A stretch of 16,628 nucleotides of DNA from NCBI GenBank assembly GCA_036477795.1, contig JAZGDL010000364.1:1-16628 (forward strand), read 5' to 3'. Source of the DNA: JAZGDL01 sp036477795 (GTDB lineage Bacteria; Planctomycetota; Phycisphaerae; UBA1845). Positions 1 through 7,036 of this stretch are shown here, piece by piece. Position 1 is the first letter of the stretch; each line of letters starts with the position of its first letter. A model generated the notes under the pieces. It had not been told where the DNA came from. It searched no databases and worked only from the letters and a program-made list of their open reading frames with translations. The position numbers and the translations under genes were made by a program.

Positions 1-38
1 GCGCACCCCATCAGAGCCCCAAGCGCAAACGCGGGGTA

Positions 39-125
39 CACGAAGTCACGAAGAAAGGCACGAAGGCACGAAGGCACGAAGAAAGGCACGAAACGCTCAA
101 TCCGCAATCCGCAATCGTCAATCCG
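39..125. repeat. Composite microrepeat (8-bp plus 7-bp units)
   Basis: Two adjacent short-period tracts. At 39-93 the unit CACGAAGG (period 8) recurs with interruptions. At 98-125 there are four 7-bp units of the form CAATCCG (one is CAATCGT). The reverse-complement forms of both units occur together again at 8868-8976, so this is a two-part dispersed element rather than random low complexity. It lies just downstream of the tRNA-Leu 3' end and shows no coding potential. Confidence 0.8.
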
Positions 126-140
126 CATTTCCCCAAAAAA

Positions 141-224
141 TGCCCGGGAGAGGACTCGAACCTCCACCTACTTGCGTAGACATGGCCCTCAACCATGCGC
201 GTCTGCCAGTTCCGCCACCCGGGC
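141..224 (-). tRNA. tRNA-Leu (anticodon GAG)
   Basis: On the minus strand a full class II tRNA of 84 nt can be folded. The acceptor stem is GCCCGGG/CCCGGGC (218-224 with 142-148), with discriminator A at 141. The anticodon stem CATGG/CCATG holds the 7-base loop TTGAGGG, giving anticodon GAG, which reads the leucine codons CUC/CUU. A long variable arm follows, as expected for tRNA-Leu, then the T arm with the invariant GTTCGAGTC. The D arm contains the usual AACTGGCAGACGC. The CCA end is not encoded. A sigma70-type promoter sits just upstream (240-268). Confidence 0.96.
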
Positions 225-239
225 CTGCCGAGCGTGTCG

Positions 240-268
240 ATGCTAAGAACGCACTGCTGCCGTGTCAA
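240..268 (-). promoter_or_regulatory. Promoter of tRNA-Leu
   Basis: Reading the minus strand, TTGACA (263-268) is followed after 17 nt by TAGCAT (240-245). The -35 box is a perfect consensus match and the spacing is optimal. The -10 ends 15 bases before the mature tRNA 5' end, consistent with a short 5' leader processed by RNase P. Seen directly in the sequence; not tested. Confidence 0.65.
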
Positions 269-304
269 TCTCGAACGAGCGAGTCGGGCATGGGTGCATG
301 GGTG

Positions 305-331
305 TATTACGTCTATTACGTCCATTACATC
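305..331. repeat. Three 9-bp tandem units
   Basis: TATTACGTC, TATTACGTC, CATTACATC in direct succession upstream of the tRNA-Leu promoter. Two near-copies of CATGGGTG lie immediately before it (about 288-303). No gene is visible between 269 and 430. Confidence 0.6.
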
Positions 332-430
332 CGCGAACGCGGCACCGCCGGGCAACCGGGCGTCCATCGAGCGGGACACGGGGTATCCGGCTGTCACCTG
401 CGGGTTCGACGGTTATGCGCCGTTTCCGGC

Positions 431-1180
431 CTACGCCGAATCGGGCTGGGTTTTCGGTGGAGGCAGAGGGTTCTCGAAGTTACAACGGTTGCAGATTTCG
501 GCGACGATGGGGCGGAAATCGCGGATGACGTAGTCGTCCAGCCGAACCTTTTTCTGCTTTTCGTTGTAGGAGTAGTGGAGGTCCAGGGATCCCCTCTTTC
601 GGAGTTTGCCGGCGTCGATGGCTTTCATGGCATCAAACGGAATGGGCGGGCGGGCCCGAAGGATCAGAGCTTGATCGGTCAGCACCACCTTGGTGGTGAG
701 GACGCGGATGAGCTGGAGGATCATGCCCAAGGCGACGGGCAGCATCACGGCGCCGAGAAGCTTCTGCCAGACGAGTTCGATGTCGTCGTTGTGACCCGGG
801 ACGTACCGGCCGTCTTGGGCTCGGTCGCCGGACAGAGAGATGCGCAACACGCCGCCGGGCCCGAAGTAGCGGATTTCGCTTTGGTCGACGCTCTCCCAAC
901 CGGGTCGGCCTAATTGGGAGGTGATATCGGCCCAGGAGAGTTGCTGGCGCTTCAGGTCACCGGTAAAGTCGGCGGTCGCTGCTTTGGTGATCGCGGGGTT
1001 GATGGGCGGCAGCTCCTCGGGGACCGGATCGAGCGACTCGACGGCCTTGGTCAGGTTTTCGTTCGGATACCCCACGAATCCGTCGTATAGAAACCAGCCG
1101 CTGAAAACTGCGAACATGGCGGTCAGACCCACCGTACGAACGATGCGATCGGTGGTGGTGGGCGAAACGATGGGCGTCAT
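431..1180 (-). CDS. Hypothetical membrane protein, two TM segments, PH-like C-terminus
   Basis: 249 aa. Two hydrophobic segments are visible: residues about 17-33 (TVGLTAMFAVFSGWFLY) and about 141-160 (LLGAVMLPVALGMILQLIRV). The loop between them, about 105 residues, contains YFGPGGVLRISLSGDR and would be extracytoplasmic if both segments span the membrane. The C-terminal part (about 163-230: KVVLTDQALILRARPPIPFDAM...) alternates short strands in the manner of bacterial PH-like membrane-associated domains; this is only a resemblance. The start is supported by GGAG seven bases before the ATG. The gene converges with the tRNA-Leu direction (both minus) and is unlinked to the divergent gene at 1551. 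Function unknown; the reading frame itself is convincing. Confidence 0.8.
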   Translation of the reverse strand: MTPIVSPTTTDRIVRTVGLTAMFAVFSGWFLYDGFVGYPNENLTKAVESLDPVPEELPPINPAITKAATADFTGDLKRQQLSWADITSQLGRPGWESVDQSEIRYFGPGGVLRISLSGDRAQDGRYVPGHNDDIELVWQKLLGAVMLPVALGMILQLIRVLTTKVVLTDQALILRARPPIPFDAMKAIDAGKLRKRGSLDLHYSYNEKQKKVRLDDYVIRDFRPIVAEICNRCNFENPLPPPKTQPDSA

Positions 1181-1337
1181 GCTGGTCTCCAGTGTTGTAC
1201 CTCTGGCGCCGCCCGCACCCGTTTGGGGCTCAGCGGACCGATGGATTCACCGGCGGTCCGGCCGCGGTTGACATTGTATCGGTCGTGAGATGCCCACGCG
1301 ATAGGCTGTAATGGCGGGCTAAAACCATACGGAACTG

Positions 1338-1449
1338 AGGGACTCTAACAGAACGGGGTGAAATCAGAGCCGCGACCGTAAGGGAGCGGTCCGTGCCCGA
1401 CGATTCTTCCGCTTCCTGACGGGCGCGGCTCGGTTTTGTTAGAGTCCCT
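1338..1449. repeat. 112-bp hairpin element with terminal inverted repeats
   Basis: Outer arms 1338-1354 and 1433-1449 are inverted copies matching at 16 of 17 bases (AGGGACTCTAACAGAAC against its partner). Inside lies a second imperfect palindrome, arms 1367-1389 and 1409-1431, with a 19-nt loop. The inner palindrome is repeated in reverse orientation at 10607-10675, arm for arm at 22/23 identity, while the loops differ; the outer arms are not shared. It sits between two divergently transcribed genes, just before the promoter at 1469. It could be a small non-autonomous mobile element or a structured regulatory site. Confidence 0.85.
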
Positions 1450-1468
1450 AAAATGCGGCGGGCGGCGG

Positions 1469-1497
1469 TTGCCATACCTCGCCCACTCGTTCATAAT
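1469..1497 (+). promoter_or_regulatory. Promoter of the 1551 gene
   Basis: TTGCCA (1469-1474), 17-nt spacer, CATAAT (1492-1497). Five of six bases match consensus in each box and the spacing is optimal. The expected transcript start is about 45 nt before the ATG at 1551. Confidence 0.6.
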
Positions 1498-1550
1498 CCT
1501 ACCGGAGCGCCCAGCCGATAAGGTCCTTCGTCATAAATCGAGGTCACCCC

Positions 1551-2306
1551 ATGAGCTACGGCTTTTCCGCAGTTTGTGACGAGTTTTACGTTAGCTGCCG
1601 CCTTTTTCTCAAGCTCGATCTTCCTTTGGAGCGCGAGACGGTGCTGCACTTCTGTGATCGGATCCGCAAAGAGTTTCCGGGAATGAGCAAGTTCCGCCGC
1701 CGGGATGACGGCTCGCTGGTTCTGGAGGAGGATGCCGGGGCGGGCATGTCGCGTCGCTGGCTTCGGCTGGAGCCCAACAGCCTGAGGTTCGGCCATTTCG
1801 CGCCCCCGGACGTCGCGGACGTCCGGGCGCTGGCCGACGTGGTCCTCGAGCAGGCTCCCTATCATCTGACGCTCAGCGAGATCGATTTCGATCATCTGGA
1901 GGTCATATACGGTTTCGATCTGGAGTATCGCGGGAATCACGACCAGTTGGTGGCAGAGGTCCTCTGGGCGGACCACCCGCTGGGTGCGTTTCTGCTGGGT
2001 GAGGAATCGGTGCACGCCATCGACGCCCAGGCCTATTTCGGCGTAGCCTTGACCCGGGATTGCGATCTACAGGCCTACATCGAGACCCGTTCACGGTCCA
2101 GCACCTTTGAAGTGCGCACCGGGGAATACGAGCGCCAACCTCTGAGCGTGTTCCTGACGCTCAGGAAATACTGGACCGCGACTCAGGGCCAGGCCCTCAA
2201 GGATGCAGCCTCTGCACTGTTCGATCGCGCCGATGAGTTAGCCGGCAGTCGTGTAGTTCCACTTCTGGTCAACCCGTTGGCACAGGCCATCGCCAGCCGG
2301 CTCTGA
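1551..2306 (+). CDS. Conserved-looking hypothetical protein
   Basis: 251 aa, acidic, soluble, no signal peptide or membrane segment. The ATG has GAGGT seven bases upstream and a good promoter further up, so the start is well supported. The N-terminus reads MSYGFSAVCDEFYVSCRLFL; the middle has an EIDFDHLEVIYGFDLEYRGNHD stretch that looks like alternating strands. The C-terminal third (SVFLTLRKYW, then a helix rich in Ala/Leu) looks helical. I do not recognise a characterised domain or any catalytic signature. Monocistronic: flanked by a divergent gene on the left and a 164-bp gap on the right. Confidence 0.85.
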   Translation: MSYGFSAVCDEFYVSCRLFLKLDLPLERETVLHFCDRIRKEFPGMSKFRRRDDGSLVLEEDAGAGMSRRWLRLEPNSLRFGHFAPPDVADVRALADVVLEQAPYHLTLSEIDFDHLEVIYGFDLEYRGNHDQLVAEVLWADHPLGAFLLGEESVHAIDAQAYFGVALTRDCDLQAYIETRSRSSTFEVRTGEYERQPLSVFLTLRKYWTATQGQALKDAASALFDRADELAGSRVVPLLVNPLAQAIASRL

Positions 2307-2387
2307 GTTGCCGACGCGCTGTAATCTTGAGTGTCGGAGGAGATTGACCAGCCTCCTTGTTTTCAACCGCGGCGTCACGATTTGGAG

Positions 2388-2417
2388 TTGGAAATCGCGC
2401 CCGCATGCGGGTAAACT
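2388..2417 (+). promoter_or_regulatory. Weak candidate promoter of the kinase-NUDIX pair
   Basis: TTGGAA (2388-2393), 18-nt spacer, TAAACT (2412-2417), about 50 nt before the GTG at 2471. Boxes match consensus only partly. Confidence 0.3.
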
Positions 2418-2470
2418 ATGTCTTGGCCATGTATTGCACCTTGATTGCGTGCCGGTAAAGGGTAACTGCC

Positions 2471-3205
2471 GTGGAACCCACTCACAGACAACTTGCAAAC
2501 CTCGAGAAGAAAGCCAAAGCCATTGTCGGACGGTTGAATCGTGACGACAAACCAGTTGTCGAACCAGTTGTCGTTGAGTTCGCAGGTAGCCCCAAGGCTG
2601 GGAAGACGACTACCATCGATATCGTGGAGCACTTTTTCAGGCGCATGGGATTCAAGGTCTGGGCCCCGACCGAAGGTGCGGCGAAGCGCACCCCGTACCA
2701 GCTCAGACGCGATCTGGTGGCCTTCAATACTTGGACCCTGAACTACGCGATCTCCGAGATTCTTGTTGCGTACCACAACGTCGATCAGCATGACTTGATA
2801 ATCCTCGACCGGGGCCCCTTCGACTCGCTAGCATGGATGAGGCTTCTCAAGGGGAGGGAGGAACACAATCTCTCGGAAGAAGAACTTGAAGTCTTTGAAC
2901 GCTTCGCGTGCCATCCACGATGGTCCAAGCTTATCGCACGTCTATACCTCTTTACGTGTGACCCACAGGTTTCCCTGAAGCGCGAGACGGAATCGAAGCT
3001 AACGCTTCGCTCCGGGACGGCGATGAACGAGACGCTGCTGTCGGATCTTCTCAAGCAATACAAACAACTCGAGAAGGAGTTCCGGCAGGATCTGTTGAAG
3101 TCGATTCCAACTTCCGAAGACACAACACCGAAGGCCACATCCTTCGGTATCGCCGAGGACTTGTTGGGCATTTTTGACGGTCGAGTTGATGCAAACCAGC
3201 GTTGA
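2471..3205 (+). CDS. P-loop nucleoside/nucleotide kinase-like protein
   Basis: 244 aa. Walker A at residues 39-46 (GSPKAGKT) follows a beta strand VVVEFA. A second signature LIILDRGPFDSLAW (109-122) matches the Walker B / DRx region of thymidylate-kinase and deoxynucleoside-kinase folds. A basic stretch (LKRETESKLTLRSGTAMNE, about 169-187) could be the LID region that closes over ATP. From these motifs it should transfer a phosphate to a small substrate, perhaps a nucleoside or nucleotide, but the substrate cannot be read from sequence; an adenylate-kinase-like regulatory ATPase is also possible. The start is GTG, with AAAGGG about nine bases upstream. The next gene (NUDIX) begins inside its 3' end, so the two are probably translationally coupled. 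Confidence 0.8.
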   Translation: MEPTHRQLANLEKKAKAIVGRLNRDDKPVVEPVVVEFAGSPKAGKTTTIDIVEHFFRRMGFKVWAPTEGAAKRTPYQLRRDLVAFNTWTLNYAISEILVAYHNVDQHDLIILDRGPFDSLAWMRLLKGREEHNLSEEELEVFERFACHPRWSKLIARLYLFTCDPQVSLKRETESKLTLRSGTAMNETLLSDLLKQYKQLEKEFRQDLLKSIPTSEDTTPKATSFGIAEDLLGIFDGRVDANQR

Positions 3206-3896
3206 AACGACACGGAAGGAACGAATCCTTACAATACCGGCACCGTCCGTTGGACATCTTTATCGTCGCCGGAGATTCTACGATGGCCCTGTGAGTATTC
3301 AGTCGGTCCTCCAGGCTATCGAAGAATGCGGGGAGTTCGTCAATCGCGACATCGCCGAACTGGATCTTTCTCGAATGCAAATCGTAGCCTGCGCCTTTGT
3401 CCACAATAAGCGAAACATGCTTTGCCTTCGGCGGTCTCGCAAGTCCGCCCGGCAAGCCCTCAGGCTTCGTTACACTCTATTGCTGGGAGGACATGTGTCG
3501 CACCGCGATGGGGTTGGGGAATGCCCGCTCCGGCGATGCGTAGCAAGGGAGTTGAACGAGGAGCTGGGCCTCACGCTCGAAAGTGTTCCTCCGATCGTGG
3601 GGGTGATCGCAGATCCTGCTACGAACGTCGGGATGCACCATTTGGCCGTGGTCTTCGATGTGAGTGTGAGTTGGAGCGAAATCAGATTTGATCGCTCGCA
3701 CGATCGCGACGAATTCACGTACTCGAATTCTTCAGGATTTCATTCCTTGAAGACTCCCGAAGACATCGCGCAGGTGTCGGGTAAGCTGGATCCCTGGTCA
3801 TCCCTCTTTTTGGCTAGCGATACCGGTTATCAAGTGCTCGGAAATCGAATTCATGTGGGCACTGACCGCCAAATGTATTTCTCCTTCGGCACTTAG
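3189..3896 (+). CDS. NUDIX hydrolase-like (MutT/COG4112-type) protein
   Basis: 235 aa from ATG 3189 (a TTG at 3174 in the same frame would add five residues but has no RBS). A NUDIX domain is centred on GGHVSHRDGVGECPLRRCVARELNEELGL (residues 100-128). The REL-NEELGL core is intact, with R120, E121, E124 and E125 to bind metal. The upstream Glu is shifted by one position against the canonical Gx5Ex7REUxEExGU, and GGHVS replaces the usual GGxxE. This resembles the 'predicted phosphoesterase, MutT family' group (COG4112) from memory. Such enzymes cleave nucleoside-diphosphate-X bonds; substrate unknown. The first 60 residues precede the fold. It overlaps the kinase gene by 17 bases, implying a joint role in nucleotide metabolism or signalling. 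Confidence 0.8.
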   Translation: MQTSVETTRKERILTIPAPSVGHLYRRRRFYDGPVSIQSVLQAIEECGEFVNRDIAELDLSRMQIVACAFVHNKRNMLCLRRSRKSARQALRLRYTLLLGGHVSHRDGVGECPLRRCVARELNEELGLTLESVPPIVGVIADPATNVGMHHLAVVFDVSVSWSEIRFDRSHDRDEFTYSNSSGFHSLKTPEDIAQVSGKLDPWSSLFLASDTGYQVLGNRIHVGTDRQMYFSFGT

Positions 3897-3964
3897 AACG
3901 GATGGATTACCATGCGAGGGGTGACCCACCTAGGTCCCGGCGGCTCGGTCAAGCCGCTGCTTAT

Positions 3965-4000
3965 CCGGGGCGCGCAGCACTGATGTAGTGCGGGCCCCGG
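3965..4000 (+). other. Stem-loop in the gatB leader
   Basis: CCGGGGC (3965-3971) pairs with GCCCCGG (3994-4000), and inside it GCACT (3977-3981) pairs with AGTGC (3987-3991) around the loop GATGT. It ends just before the GGAG RBS of gatB and has no T-tract, so it is either a leader structure or a weak end signal for the NUDIX transcript. A small hairpin GCGGCT/AGCCGC lies just upstream (about 3939-3956). Confidence 0.5.
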
Positions 4001-4018
4001 GGAGACGATTGCACTAGC

Positions 4019-5503
4019 ATGAAGGCGTCGGACATCACGCATCAGGTGATCGTGGGATTTGAAATCCACGTTCAGCTGGCCACGCGCAGCAAGCTCTTTT
4101 GCGGTTGTGCGGTGGAGTACGGCGCCGCAGCCAACAGCCGGACCTGCCCGGTCTGCCTGGGATTGCCGGGAGTGCTGCCGGTGATGAATCGCCGGGCGTT
4201 CGAGTTCGCGGTGCTGACCGGGATGGCCCTCAACTGCCGGATCGCGCCGTACACCAAGTGGGATCGCAAAAGCTATTACTACCCCGATCTGCCGAAGAAC
4301 TATCAGATCAGCCAGTATGATTTGCCGCTGGCCCACGGCGGGCACTTCGAGATGGCCCTGGACGGGTCGTCGCGGCGAATCGGGATCATCCGGGTCCATC
4401 TGGAAGAGGATGCCGGCAAGAATCTGCACGATGTGCCGGGCTGCACCCTGGTGGACTTGAACCGCACGGGCACGCCCCTGTTGGAGGTAGTGACCGAGCC
4501 GGACATCCACTCGGCGGACCAGGCTCATGCCTTCTGCACTGAAATGCAGAAGCTGGTGACCTATCTGGAGGTCTCGCACGGTGTTATGCAGAAGGGGCAG
4601 ATGCGTTTTGAGCCCAATATCAACGTGGCCATCCGTGCCGACGGCTGCGAGTACCGAACCCCGATCTCCGAGGTCAAGAACCTCAACAGCTTTCGTGCGG
4701 TGCGGTCGGCCATCGAGTACGAGCATCGGCGCCAGGTGCAGGACTGGCTGGCCGACCCCGGTTACCTGATCAAAGAGCGGCCGAACGAGAACCGCGGCTG
4801 GGACAATGACAAGAGCGCCACGGTGTTCCAGCGCGGCAAGGAGGAGGCCCACGATTATCGATATTTTCCTGAGCCGGATCTGGTGCCGGTTCAGGTGGAC
4901 CGGGAGTGGCTTGATGGGATCAGGTCGCGTCTGCCGGAGTTGCCCTTGGCCCGGCGGCGACGATTGACGTCGTCGTACGGTTTGTCCGCCGAGGACGCCG
5001 CCACGGTAGTCACCGATCGGGCGACGGCTGAGCTGTTCGACGGTGCCATGGCCGCGGGTGGTCCGGCGGCGACGCTGACCAAGCAGTTCGTGAACATCTG
5101 GGCCCGGCTAGCCAATGAGCGGAGCGTTTCGGTGGGGCGCCTGGGTGTTGAGGCGGAGCGGATGGGAGCCCTTGCTGGATTGGTCGATGCCGGCACCGTG
5201 AGTGCGACGGCGGCTAAGCAGATCGCCGAGCGGATGCTGGATTCGCCGGAAGAACCCCAGGCGCTGGCGGAGTCGATGGGGCTGGTGGCGGTGCTGGACA
5301 CAGACCAGACGGCAGCGTGGGTCGACCAAGCCTTCGCCGCGAATGAAAAGGCGGTCAACGACGCCATGTCGAATCCCAAGAAGGCCAAGAAGGCGGCGGG
5401 GTTCTTGCGGGGCCAGGTGATGCGGATTTCCGGCGGCAAAGCCGATCCCAAGCTGGCCGGCGAGCTGATCGAAGCCCGGCTGGCGGAGCTGAGCAAGGGC
5501 TGA
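4019..5503 (+). CDS. gatB: Asp-tRNA(Asn)/Glu-tRNA(Gln) amidotransferase subunit B
   Basis: 494 aa, near the usual length for GatB. This is the tRNA-binding kinase subunit of the GatCAB complex, which phosphorylates mischarged Glu-tRNA(Gln) or Asp-tRNA(Asn) so that ammonia from GatA can amidate it. Family marks are clear: VGFEIHVQL (12-20), the four zinc-site cysteines in CGC...CPVC (28, 30, 43, 46), CLGLPG, KSYYYPDLPKNYQISQYD, HLEEDAGK, VDLNRTGTPLLEVVTEPD, RFEPNINV and KNLNSF. The C-terminal third (about 300-494) is the helical YqeY-like tail. gatA and gatC are not adjacent. GGAG lies 14 bases before the ATG, a long spacing, behind a leader stem-loop. Identification is secure. Confidence 0.97.
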   Translation: MKASDITHQVIVGFEIHVQLATRSKLFCGCAVEYGAAANSRTCPVCLGLPGVLPVMNRRAFEFAVLTGMALNCRIAPYTKWDRKSYYYPDLPKNYQISQYDLPLAHGGHFEMALDGSSRRIGIIRVHLEEDAGKNLHDVPGCTLVDLNRTGTPLLEVVTEPDIHSADQAHAFCTEMQKLVTYLEVSHGVMQKGQMRFEPNINVAIRADGCEYRTPISEVKNLNSFRAVRSAIEYEHRRQVQDWLADPGYLIKERPNENRGWDNDKSATVFQRGKEEAHDYRYFPEPDLVPVQVDREWLDGIRSRLPELPLARRRRLTSSYGLSAEDAATVVTDRATAELFDGAMAAGGPAATLTKQFVNIWARLANERSVSVGRLGVEAERMGALAGLVDAGTVSATAAKQIAERMLDSPEEPQALAESMGLVAVLDTDQTAAWVDQAFAANEKAVNDAMSNPKKAKKAAGFLRGQVMRISGGKADPKLAGELIEARLAELSKG

Positions 5504-5539
5504 GTCGGAATACCGAACTCAGGCTTTGTTCGCGTAGAC

Positions 5540-5555
5540 TCGACGTTCACGTCGA
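5540..5555. promoter_or_regulatory. Perfect 7-bp-arm palindrome upstream of fic
   Basis: TCGACGTTCACGTCGA: TCGACGT and ACGTCGA around a 2-base spacer, 35 bases before the fic start in an 86-bp gatB-fic gap. Its size and symmetry fit a dimeric repressor site, but no cognate regulator is visible nearby. Confidence 0.4.
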
Positions 5556-5589
5556 CGTTTCACAGCATACGGCGTAGGATGATCAGGGT

Positions 5590-6981
5590 GTGATTGCAGG
5601 GAGATTTCGCCCGGTGGAACTGACCTTTCCAGATCAAATTGCGATCGATAACGCGTCATCCATGTTGATTGACGACGTCGGGGAGACTGCGCGTCGCGTC
5701 AATGAGCATCGCCCGCTTCCTTCCGAGGTGTTGAGTCGGATACAACATGAGTTATTGGGCGAGCGCGTGTTCAGCAGCAACGCGATCGAGGGGAACACAC
5801 TCGACCTTCGCGAAACTGTTAGAATACTGAAGACCGGACAGATCGACGCAGCGCGCGAACGGGAGGGGTTGGAGGTCCGGAACCTTGGGGAGGCGATTCA
5901 GGCGGTCTCGGCGGCCGTCCGAGGGGAAGTCTCGTGCTATACGCCCGCAAAATTCCTCGAACTCCACGCAAAAGTGTTGCGCGACATCGATGATACTTGG
6001 GCGGGGCGGTACCGAGAGCACCGCGTGATGATCACCGGCGCGGCACGGCAACCGCCCAGTCACGATCTGGTTCCGGCGTTGATCGAACTCGTAATGGAAA
6101 GATTGCGGCGTGACGATGGTGTGCAAACATCAGGAATCGTGCACGCCGCTTGGGCTCACTGGGCAATCGCACGCATCCACCCATTTCACGACGGTAACGG
6201 GCGGATGGCCCGCTTGTGGCAAGACCTGGTGTTGTTTCGCGCCAATCTCACCTGCGCGATCATTCGCCCTGAGGACCGACGCGAATACCTGGATGCGCTT
6301 GGTTCGGCCGATGAGGGCGAATTCAACCCACTTGTTCAGCTTGTAGCCTATCGCGTTGCTGCGACGTTTGACCGTTACCTGAGGGAGCTCAGACGGGATC
6401 GCGAGTTGGATGTATGGGCGAAAGAAGTCGCCGGCGAAGCGGACGATCGCATCAGCCAGAAGCGGCAGCTTGGGTACCTGCGCTGGGCACGGCGAATGGA
6501 GCAGCTCCGTTCGGAATTCGAACTTTGCGCCGGAAAGATCAGCGAACGCTCACAGGAAATAGGTGTGCAAGTCCGAAAATACGATCTCATCGATCAGCAG
6601 CGCTGGGAAAACATTCGTCTCGGCATCGGCGCTGAACGGACTTGGTTCTTCTCAGTCGAAGTCAGGCGAGGTGCCTCGAACTTGCGGTATTACTTCTTTT
6701 TTGGAAAGCACTACTGGTCGGAGCTCGATGATGATCACGATCGCTCCGAACAGCGGGTGTGCCTGCTAATAAGTGAGAGTGAGAGCGGCGAGGAAGCCCA
6801 ACGATTGGATCAGTTGGACAATACTCCGATCAGTCTGCGCGAAATCTTTGTCGTCGATGATAATCTCGTCCGGAAGCGGCGCGATGAGGCTGCGGGTCAC
6901 GACGTCTACGACAGGGAGGTTTCGGCTCTACGGATAGCACAGGATTTCCTGCGCGACGTAATTCTAAGAAGACTGAGATGA
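5590..6981 (+). CDS. Fic-family protein (class II, autoinhibited) with unknown C-terminal domain
   Basis: 463 aa. The Fic catalytic motif HPFHDGNGRMAR is complete at residues 197-208 (His197 general base, Asp201 for Mg, Arg208 for phosphates), predicting AMP transfer from ATP to a target hydroxyl. The N-terminal inhibitory helix SNAIEGN (S63-x3-E67-G68-N69) is present, which defines class II Fic proteins that are silenced in cis. The flap region ITGAARQPPSHDLVPAL (148-164) lies between them. Residues about 280-463 carry an extra region: a charged helical part, then a strand-rich part (TWFFSVEVRRGASNLRYYFFFGKHYW) that I do not recognise. The start chosen is GTG 5590; GTG 5614, with AGGGAG ten bases before it, is an equally good alternative. 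No antitoxin-like partner is adjacent. The neighbouring DUF192 gene begins 55 bases later. Confidence 0.9.
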   Translation: MIAGRFRPVELTFPDQIAIDNASSMLIDDVGETARRVNEHRPLPSEVLSRIQHELLGERVFSSNAIEGNTLDLRETVRILKTGQIDAAREREGLEVRNLGEAIQAVSAAVRGEVSCYTPAKFLELHAKVLRDIDDTWAGRYREHRVMITGAARQPPSHDLVPALIELVMERLRRDDGVQTSGIVHAAWAHWAIARIHPFHDGNGRMARLWQDLVLFRANLTCAIIRPEDRREYLDALGSADEGEFNPLVQLVAYRVAATFDRYLRELRRDRELDVWAKEVAGEADDRISQKRQLGYLRWARRMEQLRSEFELCAGKISERSQEIGVQVRKYDLIDQQRWENIRLGIGAERTWFFSVEVRRGASNLRYYFFFGKHYWSELDDDHDRSEQRVCLLISESESGEEAQRLDQLDNTPISLREIFVVDDNLVRKRRDEAAGHDVYDREVSALRIAQDFLRDVILRRLR

Positions 6982-7036
6982 AGTGGGATTCACCGAGAGA
7001 TGGAGACTGTCGGGAATTCCGGAGGTGATGAACCAG

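Noticed and set aside
1268..1296. Plus-strand TTGACA near 1268 as a promoter
   Set aside because: No acceptable -10 at 16-18 nt (the sequence there is TGCCCA); the 1469-1497 promoter explains the downstream gene better.
3893..4852. 319-codon minus-strand open frame
   Set aside because: Lies antisense to gatB, whose family motifs are unmistakable; a shadow of GC-rich third positions.
6983..7036. Upstream GTG start for the DUF192 lipoprotein
   Set aside because: No RBS precedes it, while GGAGGTGAT lies at ideal distance from ATG 7037.
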